A stretch of DNA of 64,000 nucleotides, taken from IMG/VR virus record IMGVR_UViG_3300045119_000200, positions 1 through 64,000 of that record; one strand, 5' to 3'. Position numbers and translations under genes: made by a program. The notes beneath the pieces are model-generated. The model was not told the origin of the DNA and did no database searches. It was given only the letters and a program-made list of their open reading frames with translations. Origin of the DNA: a virus. This document shows positions 43,885-51,572 of the stretch, piece by piece (within the stretch, counting starts at the first letter, position 1; each line of letters opens with the position of its first letter).

Positions 43885-44089
43885 CTTGTAAGTCCCCTGT
43901 TTTAATAATTAAACTTTTCTCAAATTCCTCCATACAGTTTACCGAACAAACGTTTACTTCGTAAAATTCTCCGTCGTAACATTGAACAGCTATTGATGGT
44001 TTTCCGGCTTTGATGTGTTTGTTACAATTTTCACACCATTTGTTTGAAGCCGTTTTCTTTATGTCTTTGGTTTCTATGATGTAACCCAT
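43868..44089 (-). CDS. Small zinc-finger-like protein
   Basis: 73 residues with four Cys pairs in a treble-clef or ribbon layout: CENC (about 19-22), then CYDG, and CSVNC (about 47-52). Such small zinc-ribbon proteins often bind nucleic acid or proteins. Acidic tail. It overlaps the upstream gene by 16 bases. Confidence 0.6.
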   Translation of the reverse strand: MGYIIETKDIKKTASNKWCENCNKHIKAGKPSIAVQCYDGEFYEVNVCSVNCMEEFEKSLIIKTGDLQDEEEI

Positions 44090-44694
44090 TTTTGATCGTT
44101 ATTTAGAATTCTTTTCAACTGTTCAATGTCGTGAGCATCTAAATAAAAGTTTGAGAACTGCATGACTGGTTCAGGAGTCGGTTCATCAACAGGCTGTTCT
44201 CTAACTTCAGTTTCGTAAACTGGTTCGAACCAAAGATCTAATACACCGGCTTTTCTAAGAATTTGTTCAATTGCGCCTTCTCCTACAGATGTTTTAAAAT
44301 TGCAACCTAATTGCCTTAAATTCGAATCGAAACAGGCGTTGAACCACATTTCAGCATCTTCGGCATTTAATATTTCTTTAACAGCACTATGATATTGAGG
44401 TTTGATCAATTTATACCCGTAAATTTTTTCTGTAATAATTTCCGGCTCTGATTGTTCCATCGGTTCATCCTCTGGAAGACGTTGCCATTCACCAAATGAT
44501 ATTCTCGTTAGATCGTCAAACATCATTAAACGGTGATCACCGTTGTCAAATTTATCTATCGACTCACCTCTTTTAGTAACGAAATCCCAATTTTTAAAAG
44601 TATGAGGATGATTAAAATAACTCATTATTTCACCAGCTTTCCCCGTTATGTCTCTAGGATTAAGGACAACTACATAATCTGATTGTTTTGTCAT
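44074..44694 (-). CDS. Hypothetical protein
   Basis: 206 residues from the Met at 44694 (MTKQSDYVVVLNP). A longer frame to 44757 would run into the tRNA-like sequence and is rejected. Two alpha/beta-type regions are joined by an acidic linker (EDEPMEQSEPE) and the end carries a Pro-Glu-rich stretch. Not recognised. Confidence 0.6.
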   Translation of the reverse strand: MTKQSDYVVVLNPRDITGKAGEIMSYFNHPHTFKNWDFVTKRGESIDKFDNGDHRLMMFDDLTRISFGEWQRLPEDEPMEQSEPEIITEKIYGYKLIKPQYHSAVKEILNAEDAEMWFNACFDSNLRQLGCNFKTSVGEGAIEQILRKAGVLDLWFEPVYETEVREQPVDEPTPEPVMQFSNFYLDAHDIEQLKRILNNDQKWVTS

Positions 44695-44722
44695 AATAAA
44701 AATTTTTAAAATTAAAATTTGG

Positions 44723-44803
44723 GACGACTGTTGGATTCGAACCAACGATCTAGGCACTTGTTTTGTGTGGCCACCCTTGCTTTATCCACTAAGCTAAGTC
44801 GTC
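44723..44803 (-). tRNA. tRNA-like sequence with abnormal anticodon arm
   Basis: Minus strand: a perfect seven-pair acceptor (GACGACT/AGTCGTC), D-arm GCTT-AGTGGATA-AAGC, and T-arm GTTGG-TTCGAAT-CCAAC are all canonical. The part that should be the anticodon arm is nine bases too long (31 against 22 between positions 26 and 49) and gives no five-pair stem with a seven-base loop. The D-loop AGTGGATAAAGC recalls tRNA-Arg. No anticodon can be named; it may be a remnant or a decoy. Confidence 0.5.
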
Positions 44804-44807
44804 TTTG

Positions 44808-44876
44808 TAACCGATGAGGAATCGAACCTCCCTTGCTATTAGTTCACCGTGCTAACCAAATACACTTTACGGCCGT
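44808..44876 (-). tRNA. Second tRNA-like sequence, degenerate
   Basis: Minus strand: a D-arm (GTGT-ATTTGGTTA-GCAC) and T-arm (GAGG-TTCGATT-CCTC) are clear. The acceptor pairs poorly (GGCCG/CGGTT at best) and the anticodon region is about six bases short with no stem. It lies five bases from the first tRNA-like sequence. Ends are approximate. Confidence 0.35.
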
Positions 44877-44941
44877 GTGGACTTATGTATTTTAAGAACA
44901 ATGTTTATTGATCTAATGTGTTGGCTACATAAGCCCTGTTT

Positions 44942-45115
44942 TTATTGTTGTGATAATATTGATATTATCAAACAAATTATATACCAAACAATCATAACTA
45001 TGATCATATGTTTCTCTTTCTTTAATTTAATTCCTCCCATATCTGGTGAAAATAACATTATTATTAACCAGCTGGTGAAAAGGAATAATATAATTGATAA
45101 AATGAATGTAAGCAT
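44942..45115 (-). CDS. 57-residue two-helix membrane protein
   Basis: Reading the minus strand from the ATG at 45115 gives 57 residues: helix one (about 3-22, LTFILSIILFLFTSWLIIM), a short charged loop (KLKKEKH), helix two (about 38-55). It fills a gap that otherwise has no minus-strand gene. A near-consensus sigma-54 site lies about 37 bases upstream. Function unknown. Confidence 0.55.
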   Translation of the reverse strand: MLTFILSIILFLFTSWLIIMLFSPDMGGIKLKKEKHMIIVMIVWYIICLIISILSQQ

Positions 45116-45151
45116 TATTCTAATTATGGGTTATTTATATATACATTTCCT

Positions 45152-45168
45152 TCAAATTCCGTGCCAAA
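45152..45168 (-). promoter_or_regulatory. Near-consensus sigma-54 promoter
   Basis: Minus-strand TTTTGGCAC-GGAAT-TTGAAG: the -24 element is perfect and the spacing right, but the key -12 GC is GA. It precedes the 57-residue membrane protein and the tRNA-like pair. Confidence 0.4.
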
Positions 45169-45228
45169 ATAAATTCTGAGTAGATAATACTTAAAAATAT
45201 TTTAAATCGATAAATGAAAGAAATGTCG

Positions 45229-45867
45229 TTAAATCTTATTAAGTCTATCTCTTATAGCAGATTCATAAACGTAATAAGTTTTATCAAACAATTTCTCCGG
45301 ACTCAAAAAATCTTTATGAATAAACTTTCCGTCCTTTATCTTTTTCACCTTAAGATCTTCAGTGATATACAACAATCCGGCATAATCCGGAACTTCTTCA
45401 GGTTTAATCATTCCTTCAGGAACAGCGTAGAAAAATTTATTTGGTAGTTTTAAATTCTTTATTTCCCTGAATTCTATTGGTGAATAAGGAGTATAAGAAA
45501 GTCGTATGTCTGTATCTCCTCTTCTACTTCCATAACGATTATATTCCATTGCAATAACCAGTTCTGGAAAATTCCGGCAAAAATCCCAATCAGGGTCTGA
45601 TATAACTTTTGCTGAATCAGATCTTCTTTCAATGTAATGGGTATTACCGGAACCTTGCTTAGTTCGAACTTCATGACGAGGTTTCTTAAAATCTGCCTTA
45701 AAGTCAGATCGACTGATCTTCACTTCTATTTCGTAACAATAACCTGTCGGAAGAAAACTCAACCAGTCGCTTTCGTTATCGAAATAATAAACGTTGATGA
45801 ATTTATATTTATGTGATTCAAATTTATTCATCAACGCCTTCTGTATCTTTTTCTCTGTTAAAGCCAT
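45229..45867 (-). CDS. PD-(D/E)XK-like protein (MmcB-like)
   Basis: 212 residues. It starts with a helix, followed by WLSFLPTGYCYEIEVKISRSDFKADFKKPRH: the EIEVKxS strand gives the E-x-K of a PD-(D/E)XK nuclease. A late block FFYAVPEGMIKPEEVPDYAGLLYI is typical of a phage and bacterial family related to MmcB DNA-repair proteins, from memory. Probably cuts or binds DNA. It overlaps the oxygenase-like gene by one base. Confidence 0.55.
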   Translation of the reverse strand: MALTEKKIQKALMNKFESHKYKFINVYYFDNESDWLSFLPTGYCYEIEVKISRSDFKADFKKPRHEVRTKQGSGNTHYIERRSDSAKVISDPDWDFCRNFPELVIAMEYNRYGSRRGDTDIRLSYTPYSPIEFREIKNLKLPNKFFYAVPEGMIKPEEVPDYAGLLYITEDLKVKKIKDGKFIHKDFLSPEKLFDKTYYVYESAIRDRLNKI

Positions 45868-46502
45868 TATTTTGTAACCTGTGGCATATTACGTTCAACA
45901 TTTCTCGGTCTCATTCTCCAATCATAATCTAATTCGTAATTGTGAGAATTTCCTTCGAGATCATATTTGTTTTTACTGAAGGAGATTTTAGCAAATGTTC
46001 TCATTCCTGCATAGTCCGATACATCATTTACTTTGTGAACGACATACTGATCAATCCTTGTCAGCATATTATCTCCGACAATAATATTGTTTTTAGGATC
46101 AGCCTGTTCTTTCATTTCACCTAATGATAGTGAATCATCCAGAGTCAGATTAAAATCACCTATGTTAAATATCGTTGGTTGATGATCGCTCCAAACATAA
46201 ACAATGTCATCTGTTAGAAATCCGTCACAATGCCATCCTTGACGATTCATTCTGAAAGCAGGTGAAACAAATTGTTTCTTCGCTGTAATGTACATGAAAT
46301 GATCTACAAATGTTGCATGACCATATTCATTTTTAAAATCGGCTATTGCTCTATCAATCAGTTCTTCGAAAGGTTTCAATCTTTCTTCAAGAACGTAGTG
46401 TTCTTCTCTTGGAAATTTGATGGGCATATCTTGATACAACATCATTTCCTTTACGTCCAATTGAATATAATCTATTGGCTCTGGGTGTTTTCCGTATTTC
46501 AT
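45867..46502 (-). CDS. 2OG-Fe(II) oxygenase-like protein
   Basis: 211 residues. RQGWHCDGF (about 119-127) has the His-x-Asp iron-binding pair, YVVHKV (about 163-168) would give the second His, and MRTFAKISFSK (about 178) the Arg that binds 2-oxoglutarate. This order is that of the double-stranded beta-helix dioxygenases. Phage members may modify DNA bases or protect against damage. Activity and substrate are inference. It lies between a nuclease-like gene and the ligase. Confidence 0.5.
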   Translation of the reverse strand: MKYGKHPEPIDYIQLDVKEMMLYQDMPIKFPREEHYVLEERLKPFEELIDRAIADFKNEYGHATFVDHFMYITAKKQFVSPAFRMNRQGWHCDGFLTDDIVYVWSDHQPTIFNIGDFNLTLDDSLSLGEMKEQADPKNNIIVGDNMLTRIDQYVVHKVNDVSDYAGMRTFAKISFSKNKYDLEGNSHNYELDYDWRMRPRNVERNMPQVTK

Positions 46503-46507
46503 AGGTT

Positions 46508-47563
46508 TTATTTATCAAGCCTAATTCCAACACAAACGGGGAATCTTGGAATTCCGTCTTCAGAATATTCAAAGAATCTGATCTCCCCTGTTTTACCGAT
46601 ATAGTCCTGTTTATTAATTAAAATGTTTGCTCTTTCTTCGTGTGAAAATCTCATTCCACAACCGAACGTTCTTCCGTCTTCAAGCTTACAAATAAAACTG
46701 CCGTGTTCCGGACGTTTCTCTGAAGGTTTTACATCAACGATCTCACAAGCAATATCTTGAAAATCTTTGAACTTCAGGAGTGAACCCGAACGTTTGTTAG
46801 GTTCGTAGCCAGTGTCACCCCATCGAATGATTGTTCCTTCATATCCCTGTTCTAAAAACTCATTGTGCTTCTGTAACAATTCTTCTTTATTCTTTACAAG
46901 AAATGTAGGGACCAATTCGATGTTTTTAGGTTTTTCTTTATCGATAAGATAATTTAAAGCTGCATACCTTTTATCAAAAGGTAAATCCATAATAATATCA
47001 TATACGTGATACTTCACCTGTTCTGATTCTCCTTCGCGATATTTCTTGATCAATTCCATATTTCGTTCGAAGGATTCTCCATGAGCATATAGTTCTCCGT
47101 CAAGAATGTTAGAGAACTTTGGAATATCTTCAGCGATATGATTCATTGTTGTGATTACCTTACCGGTTCTGGATACAAGTTCATCTCTTTTCTTTAAAGA
47201 TCTCATTCCATCCAATTTCGGTTGAACATAGAAAGGATATTTTACTTTCTTTTCTTCTTTCTTAAAATCCTTTGCCAACATCGGGAGAATTAAATCTCCT
47301 GTCATTGCTTCAGCTTCAGTTTCGTAATATCCTTCTTCTAATTTCTTCTTCACCTTAGCATTGAATTCTAAAACGGCCTGTTCTTCAGCAGTTGTCTCAT
47401 TCGATCTACCAATGTTCTTCCCAACACATTCGCTACGATTAATAACTGATTTATCGCTTCCGACTAAACCACTGGTTTGAACAATTGTACTTCCTTCAAC
47501 GGATAAACCGATGAATCTCATTTTCCCTTTGGAATCTACTTTAAATACTTGTTTGTATGTCAT
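46508..47563 (-). CDS. ATP-dependent DNA ligase
   Basis: 351 residues. The nucleotidyltransferase motif I is QPKLDGMR with Lys116 as the AMP acceptor, then SRTGKVI (motif Ia/III region), LDGELYAH, and EGTIIRW and LLKFKDF as motifs IV and V. The C-terminal OB domain follows. The first 75 residues look like a WGR-type domain (KVDSKGKMRFIGLSVEG). It seals nicks during replication or repair. Overlaps 47541-47813 by 23 bases. Confidence 0.85.
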   Translation of the reverse strand: MTYKQVFKVDSKGKMRFIGLSVEGSTIVQTSGLVGSDKSVINRSECVGKNIGRSNETTAEEQAVLEFNAKVKKKLEEGYYETEAEAMTGDLILPMLAKDFKKEEKKVKYPFYVQPKLDGMRSLKKRDELVSRTGKVITTMNHIAEDIPKFSNILDGELYAHGESFERNMELIKKYREGESEQVKYHVYDIIMDLPFDKRYAALNYLIDKEKPKNIELVPTFLVKNKEELLQKHNEFLEQGYEGTIIRWGDTGYEPNKRSGSLLKFKDFQDIACEIVDVKPSEKRPEHGSFICKLEDGRTFGCGMRFSHEERANILINKQDYIGKTGEIRFFEYSEDGIPRFPVCVGIRLDK

Positions 47564-47813
47564 TGTAATTTATTTTTTCTTCATAAACATATCCTTCGAA
47601 TAAAATCTTCCCTTTATTTCCATAACGTCTGATCTTTCTCCGGAATCTAAATCTCTTTCCTTTCACTTCACAGAAGAAACTGATTCCTCCTGATGGCGAA
47701 TTGTGATCCCATCCAATTTTTCCATAAGGGAAGTACAGGATGAAATGTAGTATTGCATTAATTAAGCAATTACTTACAAATGTGTTTCTCTTTAAGTTTG
47801 TATGGTTCTTCAT
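47541..47813 (-). CDS. Hypothetical protein
   Basis: 90 residues, basic and aromatic, with a hydrophobic piece (LINAILHFILYF) and a beta-type end (KGKRFRFRRKI). Not recognised. First gene of the ligase operon, downstream of the RlpA-like gene's terminator. Confidence 0.5.
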   Translation of the reverse strand: MKNHTNLKRNTFVSNCLINAILHFILYFPYGKIGWDHNSPSGGISFFCEVKGKRFRFRRKIRRYGNKGKILFEGYVYEEKINYNDIQTSI

Positions 47814-47841
47814 TGTTAAATTTTTTACATTTGATTACAAA

Positions 47842-47874
47842 CAAAAAGGATGCCAAAATCAATTGACATCCTAA
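47842..47874 (-). terminator. Rho-independent terminator after the RlpA-like gene
   Basis: Minus-strand AGGATG-...-CATCCT hairpin followed by TTTTTGTTTG. Confidence 0.6.
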
Positions 47875-47876
47875 AA

Positions 47877-48209
47877 TTATAATTTTTTAATATAAACTTT
47901 CCCAACTCCTTGCTTCAGCGGAAACAATTCCCTGAATGCTTTGGGAGATAAATCAAGGCTCACTCCATGTTTTTCAAAGTCTCCTCTATCTGTGACCTTA
48001 ACCTTGATTTTTCGATGATCTTTTATCGACTGGACTTCTAATACCTCTCCGAGTTTATAAGCGGAGGAAGCCGCACACGTCATACCATTTCGGTCAAATA
48101 TCTGACCATTTGCCATTCGCCTTCCATGCAGATCATACCATTTTACTTTGTGGACTGGTTGGAACGTCAGAAATAACATTGTAACCAGACTCATTATAAA
48201 ATTTGTCAT
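47877..48209 (-). CDS. RlpA-like double-psi beta-barrel protein
   Basis: 110 residues with a hydrophobic N-terminus (MTNFIMSLVTMLFLTFQ) that looks like a signal peptide. The mature part is an RlpA-type barrel: WYDLHGRRMANGQIFDRNGMTCA, LGEVLEVQ, VKVTDRGDF, LDLSPKAF and the closing GVGKVYIKK. In bacteria RlpA is a peptidoglycan lytic transglycosylase; the catalytic Asp (VTDRG) is present. It may serve in lysis or envelope remodelling, away from the main lysis cassette. A promoter and an attenuator-like hairpin precede it. Confidence 0.75.
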   Translation of the reverse strand: MTNFIMSLVTMLFLTFQPVHKVKWYDLHGRRMANGQIFDRNGMTCAASSAYKLGEVLEVQSIKDHRKIKVKVTDRGDFEKHGVSLDLSPKAFRELFPLKQGVGKVYIKKL

Positions 48210-48225
48210 AACTGTTGTTTAATGA

Positions 48226-48252
48226 AAAAGGCCCTGACGAGCAGAGCCTTTT
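48226..48252 (-). terminator. Terminator or attenuator hairpin
   Basis: Minus-strand AAAAGGCTCTG-CTCGT-CAGGGCCTTTT then T5. It lies between the promoter at 48264 and the start of the RlpA-like gene, so besides ending the upstream operon it can attenuate this gene. Confidence 0.65.
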
Positions 48253-48263
48253 AAAATGATTTG

Positions 48264-48271
48264 CAAAGATA
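48264..48271 (-). promoter_or_regulatory. TAnnTTTG promoter for the RlpA-like gene
   Basis: Minus-strand AATCCGTATCTTTGCAAATC, 55 bases upstream of the start at 48209. Confidence 0.55.
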
Positions 48272-48281
48272 CGGATTATAT

Positions 48282-48509
48282 TTAGAAGTCAAGTTCTTCG
48301 AATAATCTGGAAATTGCATTTTTTCTATTCTCAAATCTGAATAGAAATTCTTCATCGTTTTTAATACTGTCTTTCGTTGATTGATCAAATTGGTCATGCA
48401 AAGCACTTAATTCTTCGAAAGACTCTTTCAACTTTTTAAACTTGTACAGATGTTGAACCATTTCTGAAGAAACATCAACAATCTGTTTCTTAAATTCTGC
48501 TTCTGTCAT
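48282..48509 (-). CDS. Small helical protein
   Basis: 75 residues, acidic, heptad-like (coiled coil), no membrane part. It resembles its neighbour 48511-48732 in size and opening (MTEAEFKKQIVDVSSEMV versus MNKAEVKQAVIKLAKEVI). Probably a pair from duplication; function unknown. Confidence 0.6.
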   Translation of the reverse strand: MTEAEFKKQIVDVSSEMVQHLYKFKKLKESFEELSALHDQFDQSTKDSIKNDEEFLFRFENRKNAISRLFEELDF

Positions 48510-48510
48510 A

Positions 48511-48732
48511 TTACATATCGTTTTCTTCGATCAGATCTTCATATCTTTTTCCAAGAGCTTTTACATCTTCATCGTTTTCAATAAGATCGTTAAAATAATC
48601 ATCGAATTCATCTTCATCGAATTCGTCGAACTTATCTTCAAATTCTTCTTTTATCACTTTGATAGCTTCTAAGTGTTCAATTACTTCTTTGGCTAATTTA
48701 ATGACCGCCTGTTTTACTTCTGCTTTGTTCAT
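48511..48732 (-). CDS. Small acidic helical protein
   Basis: 73 residues with a strongly acidic middle (DEFDEDEFDDYFNDLIEND). Starts in an ATGA overlap with the 56-residue gene before it. Related in layout to 48282-48509. An acidic protein of this type can mimic DNA, but nothing more supports that. Confidence 0.6.
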   Translation of the reverse strand: MNKAEVKQAVIKLAKEVIEHLEAIKVIKEEFEDKFDEFDEDEFDDYFNDLIENDEDVKALGKRYEDLIEENDM

Positions 48733-48899
48733 TTCTTCTTAATTTGTTTAGTATAATATTCGATCAGCTTCTCCATACGATCTTCATAAAATAAATCGAA
48801 CTCCTCGAAGCCGTCGTCATCTTTTTCCCACATATGGAACAAAACTGTTCTGAACCTTTTAGCAGGAGATTCTTTTGGTGCTTTTCTACTTCTTGACAT
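48729..48899 (-). CDS. 56-residue protein
   Basis: Frame from the ATG at 48899 gives 56 residues: a basic N-terminus (MSRSRKAPKESPAKRFR), a Trp-containing acidic centre and a basic helix at the end. ATGA overlaps at both ends support it as a real gene. Function unknown. Confidence 0.6.
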   Translation of the reverse strand: MSRSRKAPKESPAKRFRTVLFHMWEKDDDGFEEFDLFYEDRMEKLIEYYTKQIKKK

Positions 48900-49534
48900 T
48901 ATAGTAGTTTTAAAAATACTTGATAATATTCAGAGATCTGTTTAACGATTTTCTCAATCTTTTCTTTGACCTCGATCACTCGTTCCGGAGTAACTTTCTT
49001 TTCAACTTTCTCCCAACGATCACCGATCTTCAGTTCTTCACGTTTGAAGCCATTACCAGTTCTCTCAATAATAAACACATCTACTTCATCCGGTAAATAT
49101 CCCAATTCCTGTTCAATGGCTGCTGCATAGATGTCCAACTGAATGTACTTGTCACTATCATATTTTGGTCTGACGCTTTCAATAATACCAGTTTTATAAT
49201 CCGCAATAGCTTTACAGTTTTTTGTTGATGTATCAATATATCCGACAACATAATACTCGTCACCAAACCAAAGCTTGATCTTTCTTTCAAAATCATCATA
49301 TCTCGGAACTGTCATCAAAGTCTTCTGTTCGTCTTCATCGAATTTAGAAAAATCATTATGTTCCAATGCTTCACCAACATCATTCCCTTTTTCAGTATAG
49401 GAGTTACCAAGAAACTTTTCTTTGAAGAAATATCTACGGATATAATTCCGTAGACTTTCCTCAAAAGTAGATAACTGACTATATGATACGAACGGTTCCC
49501 CTGTTTCTTTATCTTTCGTCGGTAGTATCATCAT
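48899..49534 (-). CDS. PD-(D/E)XK exonuclease (RecB/Cas4-like)
   Basis: 211 residues. SYSQLSTFEES near the start is the RecB-family opening. YVVGYIDTST...AIADYKTG gives the D...D-x-K active site, and DKYIQLDIYAAAIEQELG the Q-x-x-x-Y motif that closes the site in this family. Phage relatives process DNA ends for recombination. It is encoded with three exonuclease and polymerase genes. ATGA overlap with 49531-50469. Confidence 0.75.
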   Translation of the reverse strand: MMILPTKDKETGEPFVSYSQLSTFEESLRNYIRRYFFKEKFLGNSYTEKGNDVGEALEHNDFSKFDEDEQKTLMTVPRYDDFERKIKLWFGDEYYVVGYIDTSTKNCKAIADYKTGIIESVRPKYDSDKYIQLDIYAAAIEQELGYLPDEVDVFIIERTGNGFKREELKIGDRWEKVEKKVTPERVIEVKEKIEKIVKQISEYYQVFLKLL

Positions 49535-50469
49535 TTACAAAGTTCTTTTAATTCTTTTAAATTTTCTGCTGTGAACTTGGTTACTTTTCCTTTCGCTTTA
49601 CTTACCATAGCTTTAAGAATATCAAAAGCTTTCACTTTTTCATCTTCGTCCATAGCTTTGATTTTTTCAACCAATTCTTTTTTATGAGCAACTGTATATC
49701 TTGCTCCTGCGAATAATTGCTTGATAACTGGAATCTGTTCTTCATCTTCTGCCGGTAAAGAACTTACAGGTTCAAACGGTTCTTCGAATCTGCATTTTCT
49801 AATTACATTAGCAACAGTTAAAACATCTTTCTCACAATATCTGGAAATCCTTTCGATACCTCCTTCAATTGCTCCATAATAAACATCTCCTACTTGCGCT
49901 CCGGAAATATCATCTTTCGGAGAAGGAAGACCTAATGCTACAGCAATGTTGATTAACGAAGCAGGTGTTGGTGAAGATCCTTTCCAAATATCTTTCGTAT
50001 CCACAGCTGTTACTTCCCATGGTTTCAATGTCGATGTATCCAGTAACTCATGAGGTTCAACCTGATTAACCATACATCTTCGTGTAATAAACGGGATGTC
50101 GAAATAAATAATGTAATGACCTGCCAGACGAGTTTTTGAGTTCTTGTCTGTGAACTTATGAAGATCTTCAATGAACTCTGTTAAAAGTTCTTTCTCGTCT
50201 TCGTTGTTATAAGTCTTCAGCACCAAATTATCTCCTTTGGCATAACCCATTGTAATAACAGCAATTCGAGCGAATTCCGGATGTAAAGCGGCTTTGTCTT
50301 TGTAAGCGGCAATGAGTTCCTCACTGGTTGCTCCTTTCATCTCGTAGGTCATTTTATAGGCCCAGCTATCAAATAAAGGAGTATCGATTTGTAACTCGTC
50401 TTCTACTCTTACTGTTTCAATATCCAGAAACAGTAGATCTTTTATTAATAAATCAGTTAGTGCTTTCAT
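49531..50469 (-). CDS. DEDDy 3'-5' exonuclease (PolB-type)
   Basis: 312 residues. LLFLDIETVR (Exo I), GHYIIYFDIPFI (Exo II) and RYCEKDVLTV (Exo III, Y-x-x-x-D) give a complete DEDDy site. A helical C-terminus follows (about 220-312). Separate exonucleases of this kind occur in crAss-like phages. It may proofread or trim primers along with the polymerase encoded nearby. Confidence 0.8.
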   Translation of the reverse strand: MKALTDLLIKDLLFLDIETVRVEDELQIDTPLFDSWAYKMTYEMKGATSEELIAAYKDKAALHPEFARIAVITMGYAKGDNLVLKTYNNEDEKELLTEFIEDLHKFTDKNSKTRLAGHYIIYFDIPFITRRCMVNQVEPHELLDTSTLKPWEVTAVDTKDIWKGSSPTPASLINIAVALGLPSPKDDISGAQVGDVYYGAIEGGIERISRYCEKDVLTVANVIRKCRFEEPFEPVSSLPAEDEEQIPVIKQLFAGARYTVAHKKELVEKIKAMDEDEKVKAFDILKAMVSKAKGKVTKFTAENLKELKELCK

Positions 50470-51403
50470 TGTTTTCTAAGTATTGTAAATACAATTTGTT
50501 TGTTAATTTAAATAACGTTTGATCATTCTCACACTGCATAACTCTCTGAACTGTTCCAGCCGGTGTTACCTGAGTCTGATACAATTTAATATGATTTCCT
50601 CCACAATTAGGACAAGTGTATTTTGCTTTATCATCAAACACACCTAAATGCATTTTATGTCCCATGTACTGACGTAAAGAAAGATAAAGATCTTCAGTTG
50701 TTAAAATATCCTGAATATTATAATCAACCATTTTCTTTAAATATTCTTTTTGTTGATCAGGAGTTCCATCTTCAATCATATCCCACATGATAATTCCTTC
50801 ATGTTGCTGTTTCTGTTGATCTAAACCGAAGAACTTCGCTGCATACTTCATTGAATAACTTGGAATTCTGAAAAGTCTTTTGAACTCTTTCTGAATATCA
50901 AATGATCTAATCATTGTGTTCACCTGCAATCTATATTTAGCAGCACGTGCATTGATCCATCTGTTATCGAAATTGTCGTTATTAACTCCGATTACCATAT
51001 CAGCTTTATTATATTCCGGAAGGAAATCCACCAACATTTGCTTATCGCTATGATCTTTATCCCAAGTCAAATAATGAACTTTATCTTCTCCAAGCCATTT
51101 CCAGCTAATTGAAATGATTTTTGGTTCAGTCTTCAACTTATCAAAACCAACGTATTGCTTTCCAGTCCAGAAAACTTTAGCAACGATCTGAGATGTTTCA
51201 ATATCGTAGATCATTACATTTGCTGAACTCACACGATTCTTCGGAAGAACATTCAGTTCTAATTTATTTGCCCATCCTCTAATTGTTCTTTCGGATACAC
51301 CAAAGAAACCGGCCAGAAAACCCTGAGCATATTCTTTAGTACTGTTTTCGTAATGGAATCGAATTAAATCCTTATTCTCTTCTGTAAGATTCTTAAACTT
51401 CAT
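50453..51403 (-). CDS. DEDDy exonuclease with HTH and zinc ribbon
   Basis: 316 residues. An N-terminal helix-turn-helix (FFGVSERTIRGWANKL) leads to MIYDIETSQ (Exo I), IGVNNDNFDNRW (Exo II) and DYNIQDILTTEDLY (Exo III). A C-terminal CPNCGGNH..(C) zinc ribbon ends it. The HTH and ribbon could recruit the nuclease to particular DNA. Overlaps 49531-50469 by 17 bases. Confidence 0.8.
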   Translation of the reverse strand: MKFKNLTEENKDLIRFHYENSTKEYAQGFLAGFFGVSERTIRGWANKLELNVLPKNRVSSANVMIYDIETSQIVAKVFWTGKQYVGFDKLKTEPKIISISWKWLGEDKVHYLTWDKDHSDKQMLVDFLPEYNKADMVIGVNNDNFDNRWINARAAKYRLQVNTMIRSFDIQKEFKRLFRIPSYSMKYAAKFFGLDQQKQQHEGIIMWDMIEDGTPDQQKEYLKKMVDYNIQDILTTEDLYLSLRQYMGHKMHLGVFDDKAKYTCPNCGGNHIKLYQTQVTPAGTVQRVMQCENDQTLFKLTNKLYLQYLENNESTN

Positions 51404-51572
51404 CTTTTATTGTTAAATTATTTTTTAGATCCTTTAGATGTTGAATTGCTAAATCAATATTCTTGATCGCTTCCTCAACATCGTCATCTGAAGCAGATTC
51501 ATAAACATTATCAATGTCAGTATGAATCTCTTCTGTGATGAAATACAAAGCTTTGCTTTTATTTTCGTCCAT
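51393..51572 (-). CDS. 59-residue acidic protein
   Basis: The ATG at 51572 gives 59 residues (MDENKSKALYFITEEIHTDI...), acidic and helical. It overlaps the end of the PD-(D/E)XK gene and the start of the exonuclease gene, as its neighbours do. Function unknown. Confidence 0.55.
   Translation of the reverse strand: MDENKSKALYFITEEIHTDIDNVYESASDDDVEEAIKNIDLAIQHLKDLKNNLTIKDEV

Noticed and set aside
44877-45179. 100-residue plus-strand frame between tRNA-like sequences and the nuclease-like gene
   Set aside because: It is the antisense of the better-supported 57-residue membrane protein and begins inside the tRNA-like region, on the wrong strand for its surroundings.
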